The notes under the pieces: model-generated
Seen by the model: only the letters and a program-made list of their open reading frames with translations
Told to the model about the DNA's origin: nothing
Database searches by the model: none
Part shown: piece by piece, positions 18,609 through 27,552 of the stretch
Layout of the letters: each line of letters opens with the position of its first letter
How positions within the stretch are numbered: the stretch's first letter is position 1
NCBI RefSeq assembly: GCF_001040845.1
Contig: NZ_CP011941.1
Coordinates: 1,084,645-1,148,644 of the forward strand
DNA length: 64,000 nt
From: Synechococcus sp. WH 8020
Lineage (GTDB): Bacteria; Cyanobacteriota; Cyanobacteriia; PCC-6307; Cyanobiaceae
Direction: 5' to 3'
Made by a program: the position numbers and the translations under genes

Positions 18609-19775
18609 TTAGGCAGGTCGAACCAACACAAGAGGCGTGCGTTCGTTGGCATTACCAGCAGGGTTTGGCTTCAGGGCACGGTGGAGCAACGCTTCATCGC
18701 AACCACGACTGGAAGCCAGCACTTTGACCCGACCTAGATCGTTGACATCAACGATTGCCACCGACACGCCCAGAGACTCAGCGGCAGCATTGCAAAGCTC
18801 TGAGGGAGAGTCCGGACCAAGAACAATCGTTTGGTCATAGGGAGGTGTGGTGCCTGTGATGTCGTCAATGAGTCGTGCTTGATCACCAGCAAGTCGATAG
18901 AACCAACCCTTCTGACCCACGAGTTTTAAAACAAACCCCACACTCCAAGCCACCAGAACACGTGTAGGACCGACCTGATCGATCAACGTTTGAAGGCCAC
19001 AGGCTGTTGCGAGGCTGCTGGTGGGATGAAACACACGGCAGAGCAAGCGGGCGATCCAACTTGGCTGAACAGTGGAGGGGTGAGCGTATCGGCCTTGAAT
19101 CACAGCAACCGGCGTTTCCCCAATCGTGAGGACATCTCCAGGCTGAAGCAGACCACTTGCGTAATGCTTCAGCACATCAACCGTGTCATCTAAAGGACCG
19201 AGCAAATGCGTCTTGATGGGTAACACCGCGCATCCATCACCCTGACGAAATGACGCATGAGCCACCTGAAGCGGTTCGGGTTGACGGGTAGGAACCACCA
19301 TGCCCTGTCGACGATGTAAACGGCCAAACGGCCCATAATTCACCCACTGCACATCAACCCAAACGCTGTCGACGCGATCTTTGATCGCAACCTCTTGATC
19401 CGCACTGACTGTGAGTTTCACCTTCACCTGAGTGCTCTGACGACCTTTCACGATGTAAGCGGCCCAATACCCATCAGGTCGTGCGTGCTCATCAGGGTGC
19501 TGCGCTGTGATGCTGGTTTGGACGTTGAGTGAACTGAGGTCGTTATTTCCGAGCAATGTGGGGATTACTTCAAGTTCCGGCACCATGACTTCCATGCGCT
19601 GATGCGGATTCGTGATCGTCAACAAGCCCTCAAGAACGAGGCTTTTTGGCGTGTGTTGCACTTGCCAATCGTGAGCGCGTAATTGAAGGGGTGACGCAGG
19701 TCTGAGCCTGTGCCGCGCCTCAATCCAAAGCACACCGATGCCGAGCAGGAGCAAGATCAGCAGCAGCGTGCACAT
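18609..19775 (-). CDS. F420-0:gamma-glutamyl ligase-like membrane-anchored protein
   Basis: The 388-aa protein begins with a membrane anchor (LLLILLLLGIGVLWIEA). The C-terminal half resembles the CofE-like fold: LLQPGDVLTIGETPVAV, the ARLIDDITGTTPPYD segment and VAIVDVNDLGRVKVL. CofE adds glutamates to coenzyme F420, but cyanobacterial homologues are fused to an unrelated N-terminal region and their substrate is not established. The N-terminal 200 residues are beta-rich and unrecognised. Confidence 0.7.
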   Translation of the reverse strand: MCTLLLILLLLGIGVLWIEARHRLRPASPLQLRAHDWQVQHTPKSLVLEGLLTITNPHQRMEVMVPELEVIPTLLGNNDLSSLNVQTSITAQHPDEHARPDGYWAAYIVKGRQSTQVKVKLTVSADQEVAIKDRVDSVWVDVQWVNYGPFGRLHRRQGMVVPTRQPEPLQVAHASFRQGDGCAVLPIKTHLLGPLDDTVDVLKHYASGLLQPGDVLTIGETPVAVIQGRYAHPSTVQPSWIARLLCRVFHPTSSLATACGLQTLIDQVGPTRVLVAWSVGFVLKLVGQKGWFYRLAGDQARLIDDITGTTPPYDQTIVLGPDSPSELCNAAAESLGVSVAIVDVNDLGRVKVLASSRGCDEALLHRALKPNPAGNANERTPLVLVRPA

Positions 19776-19834
19776 AGGAAAACGGTCAGCGGACCGGAAA
19801 CAATCAAGCAGCGTAAAGCGTTCCCGTGGATTGA

Positions 19835-20371
19835 TCAGCGCGAGAGCACTTCTGTATTGAGCTCGTTGAAACTGATGCTGGTGCTGCCCTGGGCAGGTGC
19901 CTCAATTCCAGTGGCTGCGCTGATGGCAGCGTTGATGGCTTCAAGAGGAACCTGTCCGTCCTCATCGAGCAGGACATTGCCCTTTCCATCGATCACCACA
20001 ACCTGCGGGATCGTGCCATGCCAATAGGTTGCTGGTTCGGATGGGTCTTGGCTGTCCTCACCTTGAAAGGCATCGGTGGTAAACGGCAGAAGATCCAGCT
20101 CACGTCCCCACAAGCGCTGAAGTTCAGACACAACAGGGGAAAAAATCTTGCTGTTGCTGCTGTCATCCAAGTAAAAGACGATCACGCTGGTGCGTTCGTT
20201 CTCTAAAGCGTCTTTCAGGGTTGTCGGAGGTGGAACAAGCGACCCATTACCTGCATACAGCGCAAAAATATTGCCGTCATAACTATCGGTGTCCCTAGCT
20301 GCCTCGGAAGGGCTTGCAAGCAGCAGCAAACTCAACCCCACAGCGATGAGAGAACGCAGGACCGGGCGCAT
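19835..20371 (-). CDS. Exported thioredoxin-fold protein, thylakoid PSI-accumulation-factor-like
   Basis: This 178-aa protein has a signal peptide (LIAVGLSLLLLASPSEA) and a thioredoxin-like core: strand SVIVFYLDDSSNSK, then a GTIPQVVVIDGKGNVL segment with the cis-Pro position. The CxxC pair is absent (DDSS instead), so it is not a redox enzyme. It resembles the cyanobacterial family annotated as a thylakoid photosystem I accumulation factor. The start was set at ATG 20371, giving a compact signal peptide. Confidence 0.7.
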   Translation of the reverse strand: MRPVLRSLIAVGLSLLLLASPSEAARDTDSYDGNIFALYAGNGSLVPPPTTLKDALENERTSVIVFYLDDSSNSKIFSPVVSELQRLWGRELDLLPFTTDAFQGEDSQDPSEPATYWHGTIPQVVVIDGKGNVLLDEDGQVPLEAINAAISAATGIEAPAQGSTSISFNELNTEVLSR

Positions 20372-20427
20372 GATGCTGAGCAGAGGCATGGTGCTGAACA
20401 GTGGAAGCAGCATTCTGACCGCTTGGA

Positions 20428-22083
20428 TCAGCTGCGGTTGAAGCTGCGGCCCATTCCTTGAGCGATGCCTCGACCCACCAGTCCAATGGCCCGACCAATC
20501 ACTTGGGTGAGAACAACCGCCAGCAAATCACCCACTCTGCGGACGAGAAGTTGAACCTGAGGAGCCAGGGCATCCCGCGCCTCTAGCAGAAGAGCAACCT
20601 GTTGTTGCCACCAGCCAAGACGACGCAACTCTTCGTCTCTGGGTTCGGTTAGCAGCAACGGTGCAATCGTTCCATTGTTGAGTTGATAGAGAAGCCGCTG
20701 GCTTTCGTAGAGGCGAATCGGACGTTGAATCCAGGTTTGCCAACGAGACTGGGTATTGAGTTGGTTGCGTAGACGTTCCAGCTCTCTGGTCGAGATCAAG
20801 CGTTGCTCTAACAGATAGCGCCTCAACTCAGGCCAATCTCCACAGACGCCAAGTAACTCAGAGCCAATCAGTTCCGCTGTGCGCACCAACCAGTTGCTCA
20901 CCAACGTTTCAAGCTGCAGCAAGGCGCGGGGATCATCGGCTGGCAACAGCTGTCCATCGACCAAAACAGGCTGGTTGTCAAGGAAAGGAGCCAGCATCCG
21001 CTTCGGATTTGGCAGTTCCTCATCCATGTCTTCGAGCTCGGTATTGAGAAGCAGGTGATCGGCCACACCGCTTAATTCCTCTCCCATGGGAAGGCGGACG
21101 TAATGACCCGCCATCGTGCATAAAGCCTGCTGACGCAATTCAGGTTGCAGAGCCTGCCAGTGCTCCGAAAGAGCCTGATCGGATCGCTTTTCGACGCAAG
21201 CCTGCTGATCGAGGCGCAACCTTTGCAAAACTGCATTGAGCTGATCCAAAAGGGCAAGCAAGAGCTCGCGTCGTCTCTCAGGCTGAAGACCTTCAATCGC
21301 CAGCATCTGACCGGTCGCGTTGCTGAGACCTCCAGTGACCGCCGTTTCAAGGCGTTGATGAATGGCGTTCCACACCGCAGCACCATTTCTCTCCTTTAAC
21401 TGAATCGAAGTTCCTGGAGGTTCACGGAAGGGAGACGATTGTTGGAGGGGAACAGAAGCTTCAAGCCCCAATTGCAATGGACCCCAAAGCCAGAGCAACA
21501 GCTGACGGGCACTGCGCAATTCACGACAACGTCCCTCCAGCATGAATCGCAGCATCGGATTCTCTGGTGGTGGATTCAACAGGACCTCGATCAAGCGCAG
21601 GTCATGATTGATTTGTTGAAGCCCAGTCATCAACAACCAAGACCCAAGCCCTGGTGACTGGACAGGTTCAAACGACTCGGACGAGGGGTGCGTCGTCAAT
21701 TCGACCACCCTGCCCCCAGAGAGCAGCGTCTCAATGCTCTGCTGCAATTGCGTGAGATCAGGGTCTTGAAGCAATCCCGCGCAGTCCAGGGAAAGAAGAT
21801 CAGTGGGATCGCAAGGGAGGGTCGCGGGGAGCAACAACAGCAGAGGAGCTGATCCCCAACGGCTTTGAAGCTTGATGACTTCGAGCTGAAGAAGGGCCGG
21901 AGATGCAACCGTTTCAATGGACCAGATCACAAGATCAGGTTGTCCATCCAGCTGATCTGTTGAAACAGAGACCACTATCTCTTTGTTGCCAGCCAGCCCC
22001 GACAAAAGTGATTCAGCAAGCAGATTCCTTGCGATAAGCAAAATCTTGTTTGGAATCCCGTTCACCGCTGTAATCCGTTCCAC
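20428..22083 (-). CDS. DUF3685 cyanobacterial protein
   Basis: The protein (about 551 aa) has an N-terminal receiver-like half (KILLIARNLLAESLLSGLAG, then PDLVIWSIE) and a long helical C-terminal half ending in a hydrophobic segment (VGDLLAVVLTQVIGRAIGLVG). This matches the cyanobacterial DUF3685 family as I know it; function is unknown. It follows the Fur-type gene on the same strand. The frame opens at TTG 22128, but that codon lies at the edge of a perfect hairpin, so GTG 22083 or 22065 is more likely. Confidence 0.72.
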   Translation of the reverse strand: MERITAVNGIPNKILLIARNLLAESLLSGLAGNKEIVVSVSTDQLDGQPDLVIWSIETVASPALLQLEVIKLQSRWGSAPLLLLLPATLPCDPTDLLSLDCAGLLQDPDLTQLQQSIETLLSGGRVVELTTHPSSESFEPVQSPGLGSWLLMTGLQQINHDLRLIEVLLNPPPENPMLRFMLEGRCRELRSARQLLLWLWGPLQLGLEASVPLQQSSPFREPPGTSIQLKERNGAAVWNAIHQRLETAVTGGLSNATGQMLAIEGLQPERRRELLLALLDQLNAVLQRLRLDQQACVEKRSDQALSEHWQALQPELRQQALCTMAGHYVRLPMGEELSGVADHLLLNTELEDMDEELPNPKRMLAPFLDNQPVLVDGQLLPADDPRALLQLETLVSNWLVRTAELIGSELLGVCGDWPELRRYLLEQRLISTRELERLRNQLNTQSRWQTWIQRPIRLYESQRLLYQLNNGTIAPLLLTEPRDEELRRLGWWQQQVALLLEARDALAPQVQLLVRRVGDLLAVVLTQVIGRAIGLVGRGIAQGMGRSFNRS

Positions 22084-22106
22084 ACGAATGATCGCAAGGA
22101 ATTGGT

Positions 22107-22126
22107 GCAGGAGCAAATGCTCCTGC
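22107..22126 (-). promoter_or_regulatory. Perfect 8-bp hairpin between the Fur-type gene and the DUF3685 gene
   Basis: Positions 22107-22114 and 22119-22126 are perfectly complementary around a four-base AAAT loop. There is no T-run after it on the minus strand, so it is more likely an RNA leader or mRNA-processing structure than a terminator. It lies nine bases after the regulator's stop codon. Confidence 0.5.
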
Positions 22127-22134
22127 AAGAATCA

Positions 22135-22599
22135 TCAGCGCCCATCTAACTCTCTAGGCCGTCCACTGAGTTGAAGGGTGTAGGCCTCAATTGTGTAACC
22201 AGTGCGCTCCTCGATTTCCCGCACGAGTTCATCAGGCAGTTGAACATCGAGATCCTCAATGCGTCCAGTCTCGAGGCAGGTGAGATGACTGTGGGGGTCA
22301 CTTCGGTAGCCGTAAAGGCGACCACTGGCCCGATCCAGACATTCGATCACCCCAGCTCTCTGGAGAGCTTCGAGGTTTTGATACACCGATGTATGCCCAA
22401 TTCGTCGACCTTGATCATTCAACTTTTCAAAAATATCTCTGGCGCTCAAATGGCTGGCTTCAGTCCAAAGCAGATCAAGAACCATCCGCCGCTGCTGACT
22501 GAGGCGCATCCCAAGCTTTCGGCACAACTCAAAAGTGGCTTGGAGTCCACTGGATGCAGCGGACAATTCCGAACGTTGATTCCTGCTATCGACCGCCAC
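22135..22599 (-). CDS. Fur-family metalloregulator, PerR-like
   Basis: This 154-aa protein has the Fur winged helix (LSQQRRMVLDLLW, HLSARDIFEKL, GHTSVYQNLEAL) and a dimer domain with a DPHSHLTC metal site. The two CxxC zinc pairs of Fur and Zur are absent; only single Cys are seen in LTCLETG and IECLD. That pattern is closer to cyanobacterial PerR-like proteins. It might still sense iron or zinc. It is separated from hisA by about 90 bases. No autoregulatory palindrome was clear upstream. Confidence 0.85.
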   Translation of the reverse strand: MAVDSRNQRSELSAASSGLQATFELCRKLGMRLSQQRRMVLDLLWTEASHLSARDIFEKLNDQGRRIGHTSVYQNLEALQRAGVIECLDRASGRLYGYRSDPHSHLTCLETGRIEDLDVQLPDELVREIEERTGYTIEAYTLQLSGRPRELDGR

Positions 22600-22690
22600 T
22601 AATGCAACTTTATTAATCGCATCTTAAAACCCTATTCAAGACTTCGTTGAACACAAGGAGCATCCAGGGTTCCAATGAATTCAATTCGTA

Positions 22691-23461
22691 TCAAGCGATC
22701 GTGCTGCTGTGATCACTCAGAGGGTCTTGCAGACGTCCCTCACCAATCGCCTGGATAGCTTCATGCAAGTCGACGCGACCATCGTAGAGCGCTCGACCCA
22801 CGATGACTCCCTCCACACCCAACGGTTCCAGGGCTAGGAGCGAAAGCAGATCTGCCATGCACCCCACGCCTCCAGAGGCGATGACGGGCACCTCACTCGC
22901 TTGAGCCATGGCACGCAATGCTTCCAGATTCGGACCAGCCAACGTGCCATCCGTTGCAATATCGGTGCTGATAATGGCCGCGATGCCCGCCGTACTCAAA
23001 TGCTGAGCCAGAGCCGTGGCCTCCACGTCGCTCTCTTCCACCCAGCCACGCGTGGCGACAAGCCCATTGCGTGCATCAATGCCCACCACAATTTTGTGAG
23101 GGTGGCGGCGAGCAAGGGTCCTCACCAACTCGGGGTTCTCAAGCGCCACGGTGCCGAGAATGACCCGATCCAGTCCACAACTGAGCAGCTCTTCAGCCCG
23201 CTCCAACGACCGCACTCCGCCACCCAGTTGCACGGGAATCGATAACTCTTTGGCAATCAAGCGAACCGCTTGATCATTGATGGGCTGACCACTGCGCGCA
23301 CCATCGAGATCCACCAAATGGAGGCGGGTTGCACCCTGTTTCACCCAGTGTTGAGCCTGTGCAAGTGGATCGTCGCTAAAGCGAGTGACCTGGTCGTAGT
23401 CACCCTGATGCAGACGAACACAGCTTCCCTGCAACAGGTCGATGGCGGGGATGATCTCCAT
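22691..23461 (-). CDS. hisA: 1-(5-phosphoribosyl)-5-[(5-phosphoribosylamino)methylideneamino]imidazole-4-carboxamide isomerase
   Basis: This 256-aa TIM-barrel enzyme of histidine synthesis isomerises ProFAR to PRFAR. The two catalytic aspartates sit in MEIIPAIDLLQG (Asp8) and IISTDIATDGT. Phosphate-binding loops are VQLGGGVRS and VIASGGVG. The length is normal. It is divergent from the epimerase gene that starts 107 bases away on the plus strand. Confidence 0.97.
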   Translation of the reverse strand: MEIIPAIDLLQGSCVRLHQGDYDQVTRFSDDPLAQAQHWVKQGATRLHLVDLDGARSGQPINDQAVRLIAKELSIPVQLGGGVRSLERAEELLSCGLDRVILGTVALENPELVRTLARRHPHKIVVGIDARNGLVATRGWVEESDVEATALAQHLSTAGIAAIISTDIATDGTLAGPNLEALRAMAQASEVPVIASGGVGCMADLLSLLALEPLGVEGVIVGRALYDGRVDLHEAIQAIGEGRLQDPLSDHSSTIA

Positions 23462-23567
23462 GACGCCCGTGGCACGTTTCTCTCTCCCATCCTGCAGGCC
23501 AGGGGGTCAAGCTTCATGCCTGCGGTTGAATGGGCGCGCTTCAATGGCTGGGTTGAGCGCCTTGCTG

Positions 23568-24491
23568 ATGAAGATTCTCGTAATGGGTGGCACCCGCTTT
23601 GTTGGGAAGCCATTGGTCGCAAGGCTTCAGGACCAGGGGCATGCACTCACCCTGTTCACACGAGGTCGCCTTCCCTCACCCGACGGAGTGGAGTCAGTTC
23701 AAGGAGATCGCAGCGTTGATGCCGATCTCGAACAACTCAAGGGACGCGGCTTTGAGGTCATCATCGACAGCTCGGGACGCACTTTGGACGACAGTCGTCG
23801 CGTCTTAGCGATGACAGGCGCCCCCACCCATCGCTTTCTATACGTGAGTTCCGCCGGGGTCTATGCCGCATCGACGCAATGGCCGTTGGATGAAACAGCT
23901 GAGATCGATCCCGCCAGTCGACATTCCGGCAAGGCTGACACCGAACAATGGCTCCAAGAGCAGGGGATCCCCTTCACCAGCTTCCGTCCCACCTACATCG
24001 TGGGGCCTGGGAATTACAACCCAGTGGAGCGCTGGTTCTTTGACCGAATCGTGAATAATCAGCCGATTCCCCTTCCAGGATCAGGAGACACCATCACCCA
24101 GATCGGCCATGCAGAAGACCTTGCTGAGGCGATGGCTCGCTCGCTTGAGGTGGATGCAGCTTGCAATCGGATCTACAACTGCAGCGCAAGCCAGGGCATC
24201 AGCTTCCGCGGCTTGATCGAAGCGGCAGCCGTGGCCTGTGGGCGAGACCCTCAAAGCTTGGATTTACGACCATTCGACCCCAGTGGACTGGACCCCAAAG
24301 CGCGCAAGGCCTTCCCTCTAAGGCTGAGTCACTTTTTGACCGACACCACCAGGGTCAGGCGTGAGCTGGCTTGGGCGCCGCGGTTTGACGCTTGTGCCTG
24401 TCTTGTTGACAGTTATCAACGGGAGTACAAAGACCAACCCACATCCAATCCAGACTTCAGCGCTGACCAGGCTTTGATCGGTAAGGCTTGA
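23568..24491 (+). CDS. NAD-dependent epimerase/dehydratase, CSP41-like
   Basis: This 307-aa extended short-chain dehydrogenase has the nucleotide loop GGTRFVG at residues 7-13, and YVSSAGVY around the catalytic Ser. The tail pattern (SFRPTYIVGPGNYNPVERWFFDR) matches the CSP41b/NAD-epimerase-like group of cyanobacteria and plastids, which bind RNA in chloroplasts. The YxxxK catalytic pair of true epimerases is not obvious. The start was set at ATG 23568; the longer frame has no fold-like sequence before it. Its 3' end overlaps the convergent phosphatidyltransferase gene by 35 bases. Confidence 0.87.
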   Translation: MKILVMGGTRFVGKPLVARLQDQGHALTLFTRGRLPSPDGVESVQGDRSVDADLEQLKGRGFEVIIDSSGRTLDDSRRVLAMTGAPTHRFLYVSSAGVYAASTQWPLDETAEIDPASRHSGKADTEQWLQEQGIPFTSFRPTYIVGPGNYNPVERWFFDRIVNNQPIPLPGSGDTITQIGHAEDLAEAMARSLEVDAACNRIYNCSASQGISFRGLIEAAAVACGRDPQSLDLRPFDPSGLDPKARKAFPLRLSHFLTDTTRVRRELAWAPRFDACACLVDSYQREYKDQPTSNPDFSADQALIGKA

Positions 24492-25005
24492 GATACCCCC
24501 AAGCTGACCACAAAGCCAAAACCAACGAGGGCCAAAACATACCCACGCCAACCACTCTTAAAGCTTGAACGAGTGCTGGATCTCCCCACAACGGGGGCCA
24601 AAGCATGAGGGCAAGGCTGAGGAATTGGAGGATTGTTTTCGCTTTACCTGCAGCGGATGCTGGTGCCCCATCACTGCTGTCACCACGCCAGCCAGAGATC
24701 AGCAATTCACGGGCCAGCAAAAGCCAAACCGCCCAGACCGGAAGGATTCCTTCTGCCGCCAACCAGATCAGCGGTGCGCTGATCAACAACTTGTCAGCGA
24801 GAGGGTCAAGCCGGGCACCCCAGGTGCTGCCACCGTCGGCACGTCTCGCCAACCACCCATCCGCTGCATCGCTCCAGCCTCCAAGCAACAAGAACCACCA
24901 GGCCAACGCGTCGTATTGCAACGCCAAAGCGAGAAGAAGCGGGAGTCCCATCAGGGCTCGCGCCAGGGTGAGTCGATCGGCCCAGAGGCGCCATGGAGAG
25001 ATCAA
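24457..25005 (-). CDS. pgsA: CDP-alcohol phosphatidyltransferase, PgsA-like
   Basis: This 182-aa membrane enzyme carries the CDP-alcohol phosphatidyltransferase signature: DG at the start of DGWLARR, eight residues, a Gly, then DPLADK with the last two Asp. It is most likely phosphatidylglycerophosphate synthase; phosphatidylglycerol is essential for cyanobacterial photosystems. Four to six hydrophobic segments are present. YqeG (15974-16486) would be the matching phosphatase. It overlaps the epimerase gene tail-to-tail. Confidence 0.85.
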   Translation of the reverse strand: MISPWRLWADRLTLARALMGLPLLLALALQYDALAWWFLLLGGWSDAADGWLARRADGGSTWGARLDPLADKLLISAPLIWLAAEGILPVWAVWLLLARELLISGWRGDSSDGAPASAAGKAKTILQFLSLALMLWPPLWGDPALVQALRVVGVGMFWPSLVLALWSAWGYLKPYRSKPGQR

Positions 25006-25036
25006 GGATCAGAATGCATTGAGATGCGTGGATTCC

Positions 25037-25507
25037 ATGGTGCTTCAGCAGACGGTCAAGGAGGTGATGTCATCCCCCGTATTGACTGTGACACCAGAAA
25101 CGTCATTAAAAGATGCCGTGAGTCTGCTGAGCGATCACCACATCAGTGGCCTGCCGGTGGTGAATGAGAGCGGCCTTCTGATCGGTGAGCTCACGGAACA
25201 AGACCTCATGGTTCGTGAAAGCGGAGTCGATGCCGGCCCCTACGTGATGCTTTTGGACAGCGTGATCTATCTGAAGAACCCGCTCAACTGGGACAAACAG
25301 GTTCATCAGGTCCTTGGCACCACTGTTGGCGATCTGATGGGACGTGACCTTCACAGCTGTTCAGAAAGTCTCCCTCTTCCCAAAGCAGCATCGTTACTGC
25401 ATGAGCGCAGCACCCAGCGACTGATTGTGGTGGACGACAACAAACACCCCGTGGGTGTGCTGACACGGGGTGACATCGTCCGAGCCCTAGCCTCAGGGCA
25501 GCCTTAG
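25037..25507 (+). CDS. CBS-domain pair protein
   Basis: This 156-aa protein consists of two CBS domains: VKEVMSSPVLTVTPETSLKDAV to ISGLPVVNESGLLIGELTEQDL (residues about 5-60), and VGDLMGRDLHSC to VVDDNKHPVGVLTRGDIVRAL (about 95-150). Such pairs bind adenine nucleotides and often regulate partners, including thioredoxin in plastids (CBSX). The start was set at ATG 25037, 31 bases past the divergent pgsA start. The 3' end overlaps the following minus-strand gene by four bases. Confidence 0.88.
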   Translation: MVLQQTVKEVMSSPVLTVTPETSLKDAVSLLSDHHISGLPVVNESGLLIGELTEQDLMVRESGVDAGPYVMLLDSVIYLKNPLNWDKQVHQVLGTTVGDLMGRDLHSCSESLPLPKAASLLHERSTQRLIVVDDNKHPVGVLTRGDIVRALASGQP

Positions 25508-26688
25508 CGAGACGCGAGTGGCTTGATTCGAATCGCCACAGGCTTGATAAAACGGAACTCCACCAGATCTCCGAGCGCTAGCTCATCAAACACTTTTCCA
25601 GGCATTCGCTTGCGGACGTCGAGATTGTGAATCTTCCCGAATGGCCCGCGAAGACTCAAGGTGCGATCGGTCCGCGAAATCCTCACCACTTCGGCACTGC
25701 CTGTCACCATCGCCACGCGAGTGCCCTTGGGAACGGGACCAAAATCGCCTGCAATTTCAACATCCTGGCGCTCAAAACTGAGAGCTTTGTTCGTGGCAGG
25801 TCGAAGGTCAACCACCAACCCATCCAGGATGTCGATCGCAATCTCTGTTCCTGGACTCAACTTCAAGCTGTTGAGGTCCACAGCTGAAGTCACAAGAAGG
25901 TTGTGGCCTTCAGGGCCTTCAATTTCCAGCACCTTCTGATCTGGAAGAAGGCGGGTCACGGTTGCGTGGAGATGGGTGATCTCAAACGACTCAAGAAGTT
26001 CCGCCTTCAGGGTGGATCCTGAACGAAGCAGATTGGCCTTTAAGGGTGCCGTTAAAGCAGAAGGGCGGCTTGCAGAGCTAGCTAATTTGCGAACGTCAAC
26101 AGCGATGGGCTGCACCAACCGGAAATCAACGAACTCGCCAACGTTCAAATCCTCAAGAGGATCATTTTCTGGGGTTCTTAAAACGTCGAGATTATTGATA
26201 CCTCCAAACGGACCCATCAGGTACAGGCTTCCATCCTGACGGTCAAGCTTGACCACCCTTCCCGTACCTGAGGCAAGGGCAACGCGCATTCCTTTCTTCA
26301 ATCTCCCCATGTCACGAGGAAGAATGATGTCTTCACGACTAAAGCTCAAATCTTGATCTTGGCTCGGCTCAAGGTCGATCAACAATCCATCGAGAACGGA
26401 CAGGCTGACCTCATCTCCAGGTTCTAAACCAAGGGGCGCTAGATCCAGACCAACCGTATAAACCTCGGTGTGCCCTTCTGGATCAACAATTTCGATCACT
26501 TTTTCTTTGGCCAGAGCTTCGCTAACAGTGCCTGTCAGCTCCGTCACCTCAAAACCAGCCAGTTGCTCTTCATTGAATCCAGCCAGAGCACGCTGGGGGC
26601 AGATCACAGCTGAAGCCAGCAAGGTGCAGATCAGCAGCACTCGGCCATGGAGTTGTTGACGGGTCTTCTGGCGCGATGTGCGGATCAT
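25504..26688 (-). CDS. Exported protein of two tandem homologous domains, function unknown
   Basis: The 394-aa product has a signal peptide (VLLICTLLASAVICPQRALA). Two copies of one roughly 158-residue unit follow, at about 46-203 and 235-393. They share the sequence order FEVT/FEIT, PEGH, a V-L-D-G-L strand, FSRED/FERQD, KKGMRVALASGT/PKGTRVAMVTGS and MGPFGGINNLDV/RGPFGKIHNLDV, and end in VxxKLAS/IxPLAS. The pattern suggests two OB- or barrel-like beta domains. No known family was recognised. It overlaps the CBS gene end by four bases. Confidence 0.7.
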   Translation of the reverse strand: MIRTSRQKTRQQLHGRVLLICTLLASAVICPQRALAGFNEEQLAGFEVTELTGTVSEALAKEKVIEIVDPEGHTEVYTVGLDLAPLGLEPGDEVSLSVLDGLLIDLEPSQDQDLSFSREDIILPRDMGRLKKGMRVALASGTGRVVKLDRQDGSLYLMGPFGGINNLDVLRTPENDPLEDLNVGEFVDFRLVQPIAVDVRKLASSASRPSALTAPLKANLLRSGSTLKAELLESFEITHLHATVTRLLPDQKVLEIEGPEGHNLLVTSAVDLNSLKLSPGTEIAIDILDGLVVDLRPATNKALSFERQDVEIAGDFGPVPKGTRVAMVTGSAEVVRISRTDRTLSLRGPFGKIHNLDVRKRMPGKVFDELALGDLVEFRFIKPVAIRIKPLASR

Positions 26689-26766
26689 TGGTTGGTGATC
26701 AAACGTGCAGAGACGGTAGCTCCCTATTTTAATGAGTCAAAATACGCACACTTTTGCTTGCGGCGC

Positions 26767-27240
26767 ATGTCAAGTTCCTGGATACGCCGAGTGGCTCTTT
26801 GCATCGGTCTCGCGGTGGTTGCTTCGGCGACGCAGCTACCAGCCCGCGCTGAGAAGAGCATCGAAATCAGCTTGAAGGATCGTTATTTGAAGCTGCTGGA
26901 TTCCGGGGTTGTGGTCGCTCGCTATCCCGTTGCCATTGGAGCGCCTGAATCACCAACGCCAGCAGGGAGCTACGAGATCACCCGCATGGAAGATGCGCCG
27001 GTTTATCACAAGAAAGGAAAGGTCATCGCACCTGGTCCCAAGAATCCTGTTGGAGTGCGTTACATGGCCTACTTCCAGCTTGGATCCGGTGAATACGCCA
27101 TCCACGGAACAGCCTGGCCCAACTGGGTCAATCTCAGAGCTGCTGTCAGTCTTGGCTGCATTCGCATGCTCAACAAAGACGTGATCACCCTGTTCAATCA
27201 AGTGGACGTCGGAACTCCCGTCGTTGTGACATCCAAATAA
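26767..27240 (+). CDS. L,D-transpeptidase (YkuD family)
   Basis: This 157-aa exported enzyme begins with a signal peptide (VALCIGLAVVASATQLPARA). The YkuD catalytic motif is complete: YAIHGTAWP and, 15 residues on, SLGCIRM with the nucleophilic Cys. It probably cleaves or crosslinks peptidoglycan peptides. ATG 26767 is chosen because the signal peptide starts there; an ATG 120 bases upstream has no signal. A small exported-protein gene follows 15 bases downstream. Confidence 0.88.
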   Translation: MSSSWIRRVALCIGLAVVASATQLPARAEKSIEISLKDRYLKLLDSGVVVARYPVAIGAPESPTPAGSYEITRMEDAPVYHKKGKVIAPGPKNPVGVRYMAYFQLGSGEYAIHGTAWPNWVNLRAAVSLGCIRMLNKDVITLFNQVDVGTPVVVTSK

Positions 27241-27255
27241 ACCCACCATCAAGCC

Positions 27256-27534
27256 ATGCGTTTCAATCCACTCCTGTTGGTTGCGATTTCAGCTTGCATC
27301 GCCGCCCCCGTTCAATCTCAAAGCGCATCCGGCCGAGAGATGCCAGAACAACAATTTTTAGATCAAGTTGAAGCCCCTGGACATGTTCTGATTTCAGCCC
27401 GTGGTGCTGACGCGGTCAACGCTGAAGCCAGGCGCAAAGGCCTCAAGTTTCCAGCTGTGGGCTATTGGTCTCCCGACGACGTGTGTTTCAGCAAGCCACC
27501 CAAGGGAGATTGCAATGGATTGTTCACCCGGTGA
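27256..27534 (+). CDS. Small exported hypothetical protein
   Basis: A 92-aa product with a signal peptide (LLVAISACIAAPVQSQ). The mature part is short and contains two Cys near the end (DVCFSKPPKGDC), suitable for a disulfide. It follows the transpeptidase by 15 bases and may be in one transcript. No family recognised. Confidence 0.6.
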   Translation: MRFNPLLLVAISACIAAPVQSQSASGREMPEQQFLDQVEAPGHVLISARGADAVNAEARRKGLKFPAVGYWSPDDVCFSKPPKGDCNGLFTR

Positions 27535-27552
27535 AGCGCATCAAGAGAGCGA

